Shown piece by piece: positions 1 through 9,456 of a DNA stretch of 64,000 bases. The notes under the pieces were generated by a model that saw only the letters and a list, made by a program, of their open reading frames with translations, was not told the DNA's origin and searched no databases. Origin of the DNA: CAVVAL01 sp963742725 (GTDB lineage: Bacteria; Actinomycetota; Actinomycetes; Mycobacteriales; Cryptosporangiaceae); the NCBI GenBank assembly GCA_963742725.1, contig CAVUMX010000003.1, forward strand, positions 558,001 through 622,000. The letters are read 5' to 3'. A program made the position numbers and the translations under genes. The stretch's first letter is position 1. The number at the start of each line of letters is the position of its first letter.

Positions 1-1
1 C

Positions 2-160
2 GCGATCCAGCAGGCCAGGACGCGCCCGGTGACCCCGTACTACGCGCGGTTCAGCGAGGAGTTCCGCCGCGTCGTCCGCGCGGCGATGGACGCGGACGGC
101 CAGCTCCCGGCGGACGCCACCCGCCGCCTCGACGACGCCCTCGACGGCCACCGCCGCTGA
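2..160 (+). CDS. C-terminus of an ABC-transporter sugar-binding protein (partial)
   Basis: Only the last 52 codons are in the window. The reading frame ends at a TGA and contains the pattern RPVTPYYARFSEEFRRVV, followed by a helical tail ending DDALDGHRR. That pattern is typical of the C-terminus of family 1 extracellular solute-binding lipoproteins (maltose/trehalose type), where the last helices close the C-lobe. The function is inferred from this tail alone. The permease genes, if present, lie outside the window or on its left. Confidence 0.6.
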   Translation, partial: AIQQARTRPVTPYYARFSEEFRRVVRAAMDADGQLPADATRRLDDALDGHRR

Positions 161-238
161 ACCAGCGCCGGTCGCTGAGCCGAGCCGGCCGCCAGGCCCG
201 CCGCTGGGCCGAGCCGCACCGCTGAGCGAGCCTGGCCG

Positions 239-2494
239 TCAGGCGATGGGGGTGGACGAGGTGATCGCGCGCATGCGCCACCGTCCGGCCCATTCGAGCA
301 CGACCGCGCACACCACGAAGCTGGCACCGGGCAGGGCGCCGCGGATGTTGCCGTCGGCGTCGAGAGTGGAGCGGGGGCTCCGGTCGAACACGACGTCGAC
401 GGTCGGCTGGTTGCCGGCGGGGAAGCCGCTGACGATCTGCGAGCGCAGGAGGTAGTCGCCGCCGCGCAGCGATCCGCCGTTCTCGTACGACTCCCGGACC
501 GTCGTCATCGCGCCCTGGCACTCGTCGCAGCCGGGGCTGCTGGCGGCGGACACGGCGGCGACGTCGCCGGTCCGGACGGCGTGACTGAGGCTCTGGAACC
601 AGTACGTCACGAACGCCGTGGCCCCGGCGGACGACCGCTCGTTGGCCGCGGCGGGCAGGCTCGGCGGCGCCGCGGCCGTCGGCGTCGCCGCTGTGGTCGG
701 TGTGTCGCGCGGCGCGCCCTGCTGGCCGTTGGGGGAGTCTCTCCAGGTCACCGCCACGACGGCGGCACCGATCATCGCGGCCGCCGCGACAGCCGCGATC
801 GCGACGACGGCGGAGGGAGCCATCCGGCGGCGGGGTTCGAGCTCGGCCACGCGCGGGTCGGCCTGGTACGGCGCCCGCCCCGGTACGTGCGGCGCCCGGC
901 CGCCCACGCGCGGGCCGCTCTCGTGCGGCGCGCGACCGGTCTCATGTGGCGCCCGGCCGCTCTCGTGCGCCGCCCGGCTGTCCCGGCCTGCCTCGTGCGA
1001 CGGCTGGCTGCTCGTGCGCGGGCCTGCCTCGTGCGGCGCCCGCCCCGGCACGTGCGGTGCCCGGCTGCCCGTGCGTTGGCCACCTTCGTGCGGAGCCTGA
1101 CCCGGCGGGTGCGGTGCCTGGCCGCCCAGACCCGGGCCAGTCTCGTGCGGGGCCTGGCCCGGCGTACGCGAGGCCGGGCCCCGGCCGCTCTCGTGCGGCG
1201 CCCGCCCCGGCGCCCGGCCACCCTGGCCCGAGCCGGCTCCGTGCGGAGCCTGACCTGGTGCGTGCGAGGCCGGGCCCCGGCCGGTGTCGTGCGGCGGCCA
1301 CTCCGGTGCCCGGCCGCCTGGGGCAGACTCGGCTGGAGCCGGGCGTGCACGGCGCTGGTTGCCGGCCACGGGCGGCGGCCGGTTCCCGGCGGCAGGCGTC
1401 GCCCTGGCGCCGCCCGCCCCGCGACGCCCGCCCTCCGGCGCCGGCGGTCCAGGCACGGGCGGTCCAGGCACGGTCGGCCCAGACACAAGTGGCCCAGGTT
1501 CGGGCAGGTCCTGCGCCAGCGGGTCCTCTGTGGACCGCGGGTGCCGGCTGGGCCGGTACTGGTCGGCATCTCCACGCGGCTTCGCGGCGGCCGGGATCCC
1601 GCCGAGAGGCGCCGCCAACTCACGAAGGTCCGCCGCGACGGCCGCGGCCGAGGGGCGGTCCGCCGGCGCCGGTTGCAGGCAACGCCCGAGGACGTACCGC
1701 AGCCCGGACGGCAGCCCGACCGGCCACGCGGGCTCCGCCTCGACGTGCCGGCGGAGCAGCTCGGCGGTGGATCCACCGGTGTACGGCGTCGTGCCGGTGA
1801 GCATCTCGAACAGGACGACGCCGAGCGCGTAGATGTCGGCGGCGGTGCCGCGGCGCCCGTCGTTGATGAGTTCGGGGGCCGCGTACGCCGGTGCCTCGTA
1901 GGCGGGATGCTCGTCCGCCGCGTCGCTCCGGCCCAGCCGGCGGGCGAGCCGGGGCGTCGCGAGGTCGGTGAGCCGTACCGGGGCGCCGATACGTCCGACG
2001 ATCACGTTCGTCGAGGTCACGGCCGTGTGGGCGATGCCGAGGTCGTGAGCGGCGGCGAGCGCTTCGGCGATGTCCGCGCCCATGCTGGTCGCCGTGGCCG
2101 GCGCGAGCGGGCCGGCGGTGTCGAGGTGCTGGCGGAGGGGCCGGCCTTGGACGATGTCCGTGACCAGCCCGATGTGGTCACGCTCGACAACGATGTCATG
2201 AATTGCCACGAGATAGGGATGTTTGACCGCGGCCAGATACCGCCATTCGGTGGCGAGATTGCCGACCAGCCGCCGGAGCGCGGGTGGTCCGATCCGGATC
2301 AACCGGACGGCGACCGAGGCCCTGGTGTCCCGGTTCCGGGCGCGCCAGGTCTCGCCGGCCGAATCGTGGCCGAGCGAGTCGATCAGCTCGTAGCGATCGC
2401 CCGGGCCCCAGACTCGTGGTCCGTCCAGTGTTTCCTCCGATGTCTCGCCTGCTGTCCACATGGCACTACGCGTAGTGACATTTGCGATTCTCAT
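239..2494 (-). CDS. Membrane-anchored pseudokinase (Ser/Thr kinase fold) with Pro/Gly/His-rich linker and extracytoplasmic domain
   Basis: The N-terminal ~270 residues have the layout of an actinobacterial Ser/Thr kinase, including an APEL motif and the later DIYALG motif. The catalytic signatures are lost: the glycine loop is degenerate, the VAIK lysine is Arg (VAVRLIR), the HRD-K-N loop reads HTAVTSTN, and DFG reads DLA. A ~250-residue linker repeats APHE(T/S)GR-like units. It is followed by one membrane segment (VVAIAAVAAAAMIGAAVVAV) and a ~140-residue outer domain with a CDEC pair. That outer domain resembles small DUF6318-type lipoprotein domains, by recollection only. It is probably a scaffold or sensor rather than a phosphotransferase. 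The start is ambiguous: GTG at 2518, ATG at 2494 or ATG at 2461. It is divergent from the VWA gene. Confidence 0.8.
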   Translation of the reverse strand: MRIANVTTRSAMWTAGETSEETLDGPRVWGPGDRYELIDSLGHDSAGETWRARNRDTRASVAVRLIRIGPPALRRLVGNLATEWRYLAAVKHPYLVAIHDIVVERDHIGLVTDIVQGRPLRQHLDTAGPLAPATATSMGADIAEALAAAHDLGIAHTAVTSTNVIVGRIGAPVRLTDLATPRLARRLGRSDAADEHPAYEAPAYAAPELINDGRRGTAADIYALGVVLFEMLTGTTPYTGGSTAELLRRHVEAEPAWPVGLPSGLRYVLGRCLQPAPADRPSAAAVAADLRELAAPLGGIPAAAKPRGDADQYRPSRHPRSTEDPLAQDLPEPGPLVSGPTVPGPPVPGPPAPEGGRRGAGGARATPAAGNRPPPVAGNQRRARPAPAESAPGGRAPEWPPHDTGRGPASHAPGQAPHGAGSGQGGRAPGRAPHESGRGPASRTPGQAPHETGPGLGGQAPHPPGQAPHEGGQRTGSRAPHVPGRAPHEAGPRTSSQPSHEAGRDSRAAHESGRAPHETGRAPHESGPRVGGRAPHVPGRAPYQADPRVAELEPRRRMAPSAVVAIAAVAAAAMIGAAVVAVTWRDSPNGQQGAPRDTPTTAATPTAAAPPSLPAAANERSSAGATAFVTYWFQSLSHAVRTGDVAAVSAASSPGCDECQGAMTTVRESYENGGSLRGGDYLLRSQIVSGFPAGNQPTVDVVFDRSPRSTLDADGNIRGALPGASFVVCAVVLEWAGRWRMRAITSSTPIA
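855..1310 (-). repeat. In-gene tandem repeat coding the APHETGR-like linker
   Basis: This stretch of the pseudokinase gene consists of degenerate repeats built on GRAPHE(T/S)G and PGRAPH/PGQAPH units, alternating with short Gly/Arg-rich spacers. All units stay in frame. The region would code a disordered, positively charged, His/Pro-rich tether between the kinase fold and the membrane segment. Copy number probably varies between strains. Confidence 0.7.
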
Positions 2495-2666
2495 GGCCGT
2501 GTTGCGGATGGTACCCACGCGGGCTTCGGTTCGCCCTGGTTAGTATGCGAAACCGCGGTGACCAGTACGTTGGGCCACCGGGGGTCGAGCGGTGGCGTGG
2601 CCGCACGGGAGAGCGGCAGAACGCGAAAATCCGTCACGTTCCGTTATGTAGAAGGGGGCAGCAGTC

Positions 2667-4376
2667 ATGCGTCTCGCCTGGATCGCCGGCGGCACCGCCC
2701 TCACGCTCGCCCTCGGCGGTGTGGCCCTGGCCAAATTGGGCGGGCCGGCGACCGGCTGCCGCGGCAAGACGGTGACGACGACGGTCGCGGCGTCGCCGGA
2801 CCAGTACGCGGTCATGAGCGATCTGGCCAACCGCTGGACCGACAGCACCCCGAAGGTCGACGGGCGCTGCGTCGCGGTGTCCGTGGTCTCGGCCGAACCG
2901 AGCAAGGTGGCCGCCGCCCTCGGATCAGCGTGGAACGAAGGCCGCGACGGACCGCGCCCGGACGTCTGGGCGCCCGACTCCAGCGTGTGGACGGCCGTCG
3001 CCGCCGCGCGACCGGAGGCCGCGGCGGTCCTGCCGGACGAGTCGCCGAGCATCGCGACGTCGGCGATCGTGCTGGCCCTTCCGCGCCCGATGGCCGAGGC
3101 GATGGGGTGGCCCGGCAAGGAGGTCCGGTCCGGCGATCTGCTGGTGGCGATGGCGACCGGCCGTACGTGGGCGCAGTTCGGCCATCCGGAGTGGGGTGCC
3201 ATGCGCTTCGGCATGACCGACCCGACCCGCTCGGCATCTGGTCTCACCTCGCTGCTCGCCGTCATCGACAGCGACCGCGACGGGAAGGTGAGCGACGCCG
3301 AACTGACCGCCAGCGTCGGGTTCGCCGGCGCGGTGACGAGCATCGCCCCCGACGTGGCGACGCTCGTCGACGGGTTCAGCAAGGGCCGCGCGCCCGGGGA
3401 CGCCCTCGCGTCGGCCGTGGCGTTCCCGGCGGACGAGCACGAGCTGATCGCCCACCGTCCGTCCGGACTGGAACTGGTGCCGATCTATCCCGGTGACGAG
3501 GTGCCCGTCGCCGACCATCCGTTCGTGATCCTGAAGGCGCCCTGGGTCGACTACGTGAAGACCGAGACCGCGGCGAAGTTCCGCGACTTCCTCCTCGACG
3601 ACGACGCGCGGCGGGCCTACGGCGCCGCCGGCTTCCGGGACGTCGACGGATCGACCCGGCACGCCCCGGTGCTCGCGGCCGAACTCGGCTTCAAGCCGGC
3701 GGTGACGCCGGTGACCAGCAGACCCGACGCCGCCTCGGTGAACCAGATCGTCGCGCAGTGGAGCCTGTTGCAGCGGCCGATCAACGTCCTGATCGTGCTC
3801 GACACGTCGGGATCGATGAACCAGCGTGTCCCGCAGGCGAACCTGACCCGGCTCCAGCTCCTGCAACAGGCGGCGGTGAAGGGCATCGGGCTGCTCAACA
3901 GCTCCAGCCGCATGAGCCTGTGGCAGTTCTCCTCGAACCTGACCCCCACCACGGACCACCGCCAACTGGTGCCGTTCCCCGCGGCGAACGCGACGTCCCA
4001 GCGCGGGCAGCTGATCGAGGCGATCAAGGGCCTCCGCGCGGACGGCAACACCGGGCTGTACGACACGGCCCGCGCCGCGCACCGCGCGATCCTGGACGCC
4101 TGGCAACCCGGCGCGATCAACCTCGTCATCCTGATCTCGGACGGCCGGAACGAGGACAGCGCCGGCCTGAGCCGCGACGAGCTGATCCGGGCGCTGCGGA
4201 GCGAGAAGCGGGCCGACCGTCCTGCCCCGATCATCGGGATGGCCGTCGGCCCGGCGGCCGACGCCGCGGCGCTCACCGAGATCGCGCAGGTCACCGGTGG
4301 TCGCACGTTCGTGGCGAAGAACGACACCGACGCCGTCCAGCAGATCGTCCTCGCGTTCGCCGGCCGCCTGAAGTAG
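2667..4376 (+). CDS. Secreted solute-binding protein fused to a von Willebrand factor A domain
   Basis: The start ATG follows a GAAGGGGGCAG ribosome site. The N-terminus is a signal peptide (RLAWIAGGTALTLALGGVALA). Residues ~40-350 look like a periplasmic-binding-protein fold (SBP family 11-like), with segments such as PDVWAPDSSVWTAVA and HPFVILKAPWVD. Residues ~372-560 are a VWA domain with an intact MIDAS motif DTSGS, first Asp at residue 379, and a later SDGRNED loop. This two-domain design is common in actinobacteria, but its ligand is unknown. A metal-dependent adhesion or chaperone role at the cell surface is inferred. It is transcribed divergently from the pseudokinase across a 150-bp gap. 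Confidence 0.8.
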   Translation: MRLAWIAGGTALTLALGGVALAKLGGPATGCRGKTVTTTVAASPDQYAVMSDLANRWTDSTPKVDGRCVAVSVVSAEPSKVAAALGSAWNEGRDGPRPDVWAPDSSVWTAVAAARPEAAAVLPDESPSIATSAIVLALPRPMAEAMGWPGKEVRSGDLLVAMATGRTWAQFGHPEWGAMRFGMTDPTRSASGLTSLLAVIDSDRDGKVSDAELTASVGFAGAVTSIAPDVATLVDGFSKGRAPGDALASAVAFPADEHELIAHRPSGLELVPIYPGDEVPVADHPFVILKAPWVDYVKTETAAKFRDFLLDDDARRAYGAAGFRDVDGSTRHAPVLAAELGFKPAVTPVTSRPDAASVNQIVAQWSLLQRPINVLIVLDTSGSMNQRVPQANLTRLQLLQQAAVKGIGLLNSSSRMSLWQFSSNLTPTTDHRQLVPFPAANATSQRGQLIEAIKGLRADGNTGLYDTARAAHRAILDAWQPGAINLVILISDGRNEDSAGLSRDELIRALRSEKRADRPAPIIGMAVGPAADAAALTEIAQVTGGRTFVAKNDTDAVQQIVLAFAGRLK

Positions 4377-4389
4377 GCCGGCTCGCCTG

Positions 4390-4878
4390 TCACGGGGCCG
4401 GCTGGTTGATCTCGAAGAAGTAGCGCTCGTGGCCGACCGGGGTGTACATGCGGATCATGCGCGAGGTCCCGGTGCTGACGTTCTTCCAGTGATGGCTCAT
4501 GCCGTGCGGCACCAGCACGTAGTCGCCGGGCCTGATGGTGAACGACTTGTCGCCGGCCTCGACGATGAACTCGCCGTCAAGGACGTAGAAGGACTCGTCG
4601 ACGTCCTCGTGCAGGTGCTCCGCCTCCCCGTTGCCAGGCGGCACGACGGTGTCCACGACGGTCAGCGCCGCCCCGGCACTGTCGGCGGTCGCCATGAAGG
4701 TGTAGGTCGACGGATGCTGCCCCACCGGGTTCGAGGACGCCTCCTCCGGCACCCACAAGGCGATGCCGTCACCCGCCGGCACGTGCAGCACATCGGGCCT
4801 GGACCCTGCCGGGGTCGCGCCGTCCACGTCCGTATCCCTACGGTCTGGGTAGCTCCCCGGGCTCCCCGGAACGTTCAT
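4390..4878 (-). CDS. Cupin-domain protein (cluster left edge)
   Basis: Single-domain beta-barrel cupin of ~162 residues. Motif 1 reads EHLHEDVDESFYVLDGE, with His, His and Glu metal ligands, and motif 2 reads PGDYVLVPHGMSHHW, with the last metal-binding His. The ATG at 4878 is preferred because the family-like sequence begins shortly after it; upstream codons are untypical. The domain resembles quercetin-dioxygenase-like cupins, which act as oxygenases, isomerases or cyclases on small molecules. A second cupin of the same architecture closes the main operon at 26.6 kb, so both probably act on the aromatic product. It is divergent from the DAHP synthase gene. Confidence 0.8.
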   Translation of the reverse strand: MNVPGSPGSYPDRRDTDVDGATPAGSRPDVLHVPAGDGIALWVPEEASSNPVGQHPSTYTFMATADSAGAALTVVDTVVPPGNGEAEHLHEDVDESFYVLDGEFIVEAGDKSFTIRPGDYVLVPHGMSHHWKNVSTGTSRMIRMYTPVGHERYFFEINQPAP

Positions 4879-5194
4879 CTCACGCCTTCGGTGGTTCGGA
4901 CGGTTGACCTGACAGCCTCCGGGGTTGCGGCATCGCGCACATCCCCTGTTCACGGGATCCTGGGCACGCGCGACCGGCGGCCGGCAGCGCACTACCTATG
5001 CGGGTAGTGGCCCTCCCACACGTCCTCATCTAGCTTTTGAACTGCGGCCCTCCACGCACTGAGCTGGCTGAACCGGCCCGCTCGGAGCGACTTGGGGCTG
5101 TCGCGGCGACTCAAGCCGCAGACCAATCCGATGCAGTGCCGGGTGCGGTGCGCCGACGCCCTACGCACGCTGCGCGGTATGACGGGGAGAACTG
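4879..5194. other. Divergent promoter region between cupin and DAHP synthase
   Basis: 316 bp without a convincing gene; the short frames here have untypical codon use. The region carries the dyad at 4990-5009, 112 bp from the cupin start and 185 bp from the DAHP synthase start. It ends in the GGGGAG ribosome site for the GTG at 5195. No clear -35/-10 pair can be named. Confidence 0.5.
4990..5009. promoter_or_regulatory. Candidate cluster operator, copy 1 (CACTACC-N6-GGTAGTG)
   Basis: Perfect 7-bp inverted repeat CACTACC/GGTAGTG around TATGCG, in the divergent gap between the cupin and DAHP synthase genes. A 20-bp site at 13286-13305 upstream of the aspartate kinase operon matches it at 12 of 20 positions, including ACTAC on the left and GGTAGTG on the right with identical spacing. 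This suggests one regulator controlling both transcripts. Confidence 0.55.
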
Positions 5195-6418
5195 GTGGCG
5201 CGTGATACCCGGCAGGATCTGTCCAGCAGATACGAGGCCCGACCGCAGAGAGCGGAGATCGACTACTGGCGGTCGCTGCCCGCGGCACAGCAGCCGGACT
5301 GGGGCGACGACTGGCTGATCGACAAGATCCGGACCGACCTGGCCGCGCTTCCGCCTCTGGTGGAGTGGGACGACGTGCGGAGGCTCCGGGAGCTGCTGGC
5401 CGACGTCGCGGCCGGGGAACTGCAGGTCATCCAGGCCGGTGACTGCGCGGAGGATCCGGCCGAGTGCGTGCCCGACGTGCTCAGCCGCAAGCTCGGACTG
5501 CTCGACTCGCTGGCCGGCGTGATGCGGCTGCGCACCGGCAAGCCGGTCATCCGGGTCGGCCGTATCGCCGGCCAGTTCGCCAAGCCGCGGTCCCGCGCCA
5601 CCGAGCGCTACGGCGAGGTCGACCTCCCGGCCTTCCGCGGACTGCTGGTCAACTCCCCGGAGCCGGATCCGTCCGCCCGCCGGGCCGACCCGTTACGGAT
5701 GCTCGCCTGTCACCAGGCGGCCGGGACCGCGATGGAGTTCCTCTACGGACTCGACAGCCGGGTGCTCTCCGGGGAGCCCGCGGTGTGGACCAGCCACGAG
5801 GCGCTCGTGCTCGACTACGAGGTGCCGCAGCTACGGCGGGACGACGACGGCAGCGCGCTGCTCACGTCCACCCACTGGCCGTGGATCGGCGAGCGGACCC
5901 GCGACCTCGAAGGCGCCCACGTCAACCTGCTCGCCGCCGTGGGCAACCCGGTGGCGTGCAAGGTCGGGCCCACCATGACCGCCGGCGAACTGCTGGCGCT
6001 GTGCGAGCGGCTCGACCCGAAACGCGAACCCGGCCGGTTGACGCTGATCGCGCGGCTCGGCGCCGGCGTGGTCGCCGAGCGGCTGCCGGTGCTGGTGGCG
6101 GCCGTCCGCGCGGCCGGCTACCCGGTGATCTGGATGTGCGATCCCATGCACGCGAACACCGTCACCGCGCCGGGCGGCCGCAAGACCCGGCTCGTGAGCA
6201 CGCTGACGCGCGAGATCCAGGACTTCCAGGCCGCGGTGGCGGGTGCGGGCGGCGTGGCCGGTGGCCTGCATCTGGAGACCACCCCGTACGCGGTCGGCGA
6301 GTGCGTCCACGACGAGTCGGACCTGCACCGGGTGGCTGAGGGGCGGTACATGACGCTGTGCGACCCGCGGCTCAACCCGGAGCAGGCGCTCACGGTGGTC
6401 TCCTGCTGGGGGCCGTGA
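5195..6418 (+). CDS. Class II (plant/PhzC-type) 3-deoxy-D-arabino-heptulosonate 7-phosphate synthase
   Basis: Condenses phosphoenolpyruvate and erythrose 4-phosphate to DAHP, the entry to the shikimate pathway. The 407 residues carry class II hallmarks: VIQAGDCAEDPAEC, KPVIRVGRIAGQFAKPRS, NPVACKVGPTM and WMCDPMHANT, with the metal-binding Cys, His, Glu and Asp of this family. The length fits the short secondary-metabolism form. GTG at 5195 is chosen because GGGGAG lies six bases upstream. As the first gene of the cluster it probably raises chorismate supply for the PhzE-like enzyme. It contains a rare TTA codon at 5693-5695. The LuxR gene follows closely. Confidence 0.93.
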   Translation: MARDTRQDLSSRYEARPQRAEIDYWRSLPAAQQPDWGDDWLIDKIRTDLAALPPLVEWDDVRRLRELLADVAAGELQVIQAGDCAEDPAECVPDVLSRKLGLLDSLAGVMRLRTGKPVIRVGRIAGQFAKPRSRATERYGEVDLPAFRGLLVNSPEPDPSARRADPLRMLACHQAAGTAMEFLYGLDSRVLSGEPAVWTSHEALVLDYEVPQLRRDDDGSALLTSTHWPWIGERTRDLEGAHVNLLAAVGNPVACKVGPTMTAGELLALCERLDPKREPGRLTLIARLGAGVVAERLPVLVAAVRAAGYPVIWMCDPMHANTVTAPGGRKTRLVSTLTREIQDFQAAVAGAGGVAGGLHLETTPYAVGECVHDESDLHRVAEGRYMTLCDPRLNPEQALTVVSCWGP

Positions 6419-6552
6419 GCCGCACCGGACGGCCGCGGCCCGCCGAGGCCCCGACTCCGGGCGGACGGCGCGCGGGTATCTTGGTGGAGTTCGCGAGCGG
6501 TCGCATCCACTATGGGCACCCTCGCGCCGGTACACGGGGATCGAGGGCGTCG

Positions 6553-9387
6553 TTGTCTGCGGATGGATCACGGTGTGATCTGGCCGATGTCCCGCTGGTG
6601 GGCCGTGACGAGTGGCTCTCCCGGCTGCTGCCCGCCGTGGAGGCGGCCGCGAACGGCGCCGGCGGCTGCGTGGTGGTCGAAGGCCCGGCGGGGATCGGCA
6701 AGACCCGGCTGCTCGCCGCGGTCGCCGAGCAGGCCCGAGCCCGGGGCGTCGCCGTCGCGACCGCCCGCCTCAGCGAGTTCGACCAGATCGCCCCGCTCAA
6801 CGCGCTGCTCCGGGGGCTGCGCCGGGGGGACCCCCCGGTGCTGGACGAGGCCGCGGCCGCCAGCCTCGCCCGGCAGGAGGGCAGCCGGTACTGGCTGCTG
6901 GACCGCCTCGGCGAGCTCATCGAGGAGTTCGCCCAGGCGCGGCCGCTGGTCGTGGTGCTCGACGACGCCCAGTGGGCGGACGAGCTGACCGTCCTGGCGC
7001 TGCGCACGCTGGTCCCGTCGTTGCACAGCTCGCCGGTGCTGTGGCTGATCGCCCGCCGGCAGCAGGCGACCAGGTCGCCGATCACCGACGCGCTGGACTG
7101 GCTGCTGTCGGAGGGCGCGATGCGGCTGCGGCTCGGACCGCTCTCGTCCGAGGACGTCGCCGAGTTCTGCCGGGTCGTGCTCGGCGCGGTCCCCGACTCC
7201 ACGGTGCTGGCCCTGGTGCGACGCGCCGGCGGCAACCCCTTCCTGCTCGGCCAGCTGCTGACGACGCTCGTGGCCGACGGGCAGGTGGTCGTCGAGGACG
7301 GCACCGCGCGGGTGGTGGCGCGCGGCAGCCTGCCGTCGAGCTTCGTCGGAGCGGTGGACAACCGGCTGCGCGACCTGAGCCCCACGGCCCGCCGGCTGCT
7401 GGACGCCGCGTCGGTGATCGGCCGGCCGTTCACCCTGCACGAGGCGGGCGGCCTCGCCGGGGTCCCGGCGGTCCAGCTGCTCGCCGCCGCCGAGGAGGCG
7501 AGCGCGGGCGGGCTGCTCACCAGCTCCGGCGCCGAGTTGGAGTTCAGCCACGACATCATCCGGGAGGCGGTCTACGAGGGACTGTCCGGGCCGGTCCGGC
7601 ACGCGCTGCACCGCGAGGCCGCCAACGTGCTGCGGTGGGAGGGCCGCCCGGAGACCGAGGTGGCGGACCACGTCGTGCGGAGCGCGCGCAAGGGTGACGT
7701 GCGGGCCGTCGGGGTCCTGCGGACGGCGGCGACGACCATCGCGCCGCGGGCTCCGGACACCGCCGCGAACCTGCTGCTGCGCGCGGTGGACCTGCTCGGC
7801 GAGGACCATCCGGACCGCAACGGGGTGCTGGCGGACGCGGTGCGGTTACTGGCGTCGGTGGGCCGCCTGGTGGAGGCCCGTGAACTCGGCGAGGCGGCGC
7901 TCCACCGTGGCCTGGATCCGGAGAGCGAGGCGGCCATCCTGCTCGGGCTCGCGGAGGCGCTCAAGCACGCCGGTCAGGACACGGCGGTGGTCGAGGCCAC
8001 CGGGCGTGCGCTGGACCGGCCCGGCACTCCTGACGCCGCCCGCGCCCACCTGCTCGCCATCCGCGCCCACGCCCTGCTCCACGTGGACGACCTGGCCGTG
8101 GCCGACGCGACCGGTGCGCAGGCGGTGGAGGCCGGCGAACGGGCCGGTGAGGACGCCGCCGTGGTGTTCGGCACGGTGGCGCGCAGCGTCGTCGCCTGGT
8201 CGCGGGGCCAGCTGGACGAGGCGATCGCGTTCGGGCGGGCCGCCGTGGACCGGGCCGACCAGGCCGGTGGCGCGGCGCGTGCCCGCCACCCGGCGCTGTG
8301 GTTGGGCCGCGCCCTCATCGCCGCCGACGGCTTCACCGAGGCCGACGCCGTGTTCGAGGCCGGCCAGCGGGAGGCCGAGCAGGTCGGGACGGCGTGGTCC
8401 CAACCGCTCTGGCACTTCTACCGGGCGGAGCTGCGGTTGGCGGCCGGCCGGCTCGACGACGCCGAGGCCGAGGCGGAGGCCGGGCTGTCGGTCACCGAGC
8501 GGCTGACGGCACACGCGCTGGCCGTGGCGCTGCTGGGCATCATGGCGCTGGTCTCGTTGCGCCGCGGCGAGCTCGTCGAAGCGGGCACGCGGCTGGATCG
8601 GGCGCACGGCCTGCTCGACGCCGGGGTAGGCGCCATGCCGGAGGATCTCAACTGGGCGAGCGCGTTGGCGCGGGAGGCGGCGGGTGATGCCGCCGGAGCG
8701 CTGGCGGCACTGACCGGCGCCTACGAGGCGCTGCCGGAGCGGATGGTGGTGCTCACCCGGGAGCCCGCGGCCGGCCCGCAGCTGGTGCGCCTGGCGCTGC
8801 GGAACGGCGCACGGGAGCTGGCGGAGGTGGCGGCCAGGGCGATCGACTCGCTCGCCGGCCAGAACCCCGGCGTGGCGTCCCTCGCCGGTGCGGCGGCCCA
8901 CGCGGAAGGCCTGCTGCACGGCGACCGTGCGACGCTCCGGCGTGCCGTGGAGGCGTACCGGTCCAGCCCGCGACTGCTGGCCCGGGCCGCGGCGCTGGAG
9001 GACGCCGGACGAGCCGAGTCGTCCGCGGGTCAGCGCGCCACCGGCGTCGCACTCCTCGACGAGGCGCTCGAACTCTTCGCCCGGTGCGGCGCGGTGCGCG
9101 ACCATGCCCGGGTGCTCCGTGAGCTGCGTGCGCTCGGCGTCCGGAGGCGGGCGTCGGCCGCGCTCGGATCGTCGCGGACCGGCTGGGCCAGCTTGACCGA
9201 GGCGGAGCTCAGGGTCGTACGCCTGGTCGCGCAGGGCCTGACCAACCGGGCCACGGCCGCCCGGCTGTTCCTCTCTCCGCATACTGTGGACACGCACCTG
9301 CGCCACGCGTTCGCCAAGCTCGAAGTCTCCAGCCGGGTGGAGCTCACGCGCCACGTGCTGGAGCACCAGGATCACGCGAACCCGTGA
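6553..9387 (+). CDS. LAL-type LuxR transcriptional regulator
   Basis: Large ATP-binding LuxR regulator of ~945 residues. The Walker A motif is GPAGIGKT near the N-terminus and Walker B is LVVVLDDAQWAD. The middle is helical and repeat-like (TPR-type). The C-terminus is a LuxR helix-turn-helix, LTEAELRVVRLVAQGLTNR...LSPHTVDTHLRHAFAKL. The reading frame is open from 6358, overlapping the DAHP synthase gene. The TTG at 6553 is preferred because GAGGG lies five bases upstream and the typical LVGRDEWL start of the ATPase domain follows; GTG 6484 is an alternative. A TTA codon at 7846-7848 could make it bldA-dependent. Likely pathway-specific activator. Confidence 0.88.
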   Translation: MSADGSRCDLADVPLVGRDEWLSRLLPAVEAAANGAGGCVVVEGPAGIGKTRLLAAVAEQARARGVAVATARLSEFDQIAPLNALLRGLRRGDPPVLDEAAAASLARQEGSRYWLLDRLGELIEEFAQARPLVVVLDDAQWADELTVLALRTLVPSLHSSPVLWLIARRQQATRSPITDALDWLLSEGAMRLRLGPLSSEDVAEFCRVVLGAVPDSTVLALVRRAGGNPFLLGQLLTTLVADGQVVVEDGTARVVARGSLPSSFVGAVDNRLRDLSPTARRLLDAASVIGRPFTLHEAGGLAGVPAVQLLAAAEEASAGGLLTSSGAELEFSHDIIREAVYEGLSGPVRHALHREAANVLRWEGRPETEVADHVVRSARKGDVRAVGVLRTAATTIAPRAPDTAANLLLRAVDLLGEDHPDRNGVLADAVRLLASVGRLVEARELGEAALHRGLDPESEAAILLGLAEALKHAGQDTAVVEATGRALDRPGTPDAARAHLLAIRAHALLHVDDLAVADATGAQAVEAGERAGEDAAVVFGTVARSVVAWSRGQLDEAIAFGRAAVDRADQAGGAARARHPALWLGRALIAADGFTEADAVFEAGQREAEQVGTAWSQPLWHFYRAELRLAAGRLDDAEAEAEAGLSVTERLTAHALAVALLGIMALVSLRRGELVEAGTRLDRAHGLLDAGVGAMPEDLNWASALAREAAGDAAGALAALTGAYEALPERMVVLTREPAAGPQLVRLALRNGARELAEVAARAIDSLAGQNPGVASLAGAAAHAEGLLHGDRATLRRAVEAYRSSPRLLARAAALEDAGRAESSAGQRATGVALLDEALELFARCGAVRDHARVLRELRALGVRRRASAALGSSRTGWASLTEAELRVVRLVAQGLTNRATAARLFLSPHTVDTHLRHAFAKLEVSSRVELTRHVLEHQDHANP

Positions 9388-9456
9388 TGCCGGAACCCAG
9401 GACCGATCGGCAGGCTCACGGGAGCTTGTTCGTGGTCTGAGGTGAGGAGCGCACGC

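Noticed and set aside
2464..2477. Perfect palindrome CACTACGCGTAGTG at the pseudokinase 5' end as a third cluster operator
   Set aside because: Half-sites match, but the spacing is 6 bp shorter than in the two cluster sites and it lies inside or beside the pseudokinase coding start.
581..3496. 971-codon rightward open frame across the pseudokinase and VWA genes
   Set aside because: Arg/Pro-rich shadow sequence; it crosses two genes with clear motifs in other frames.
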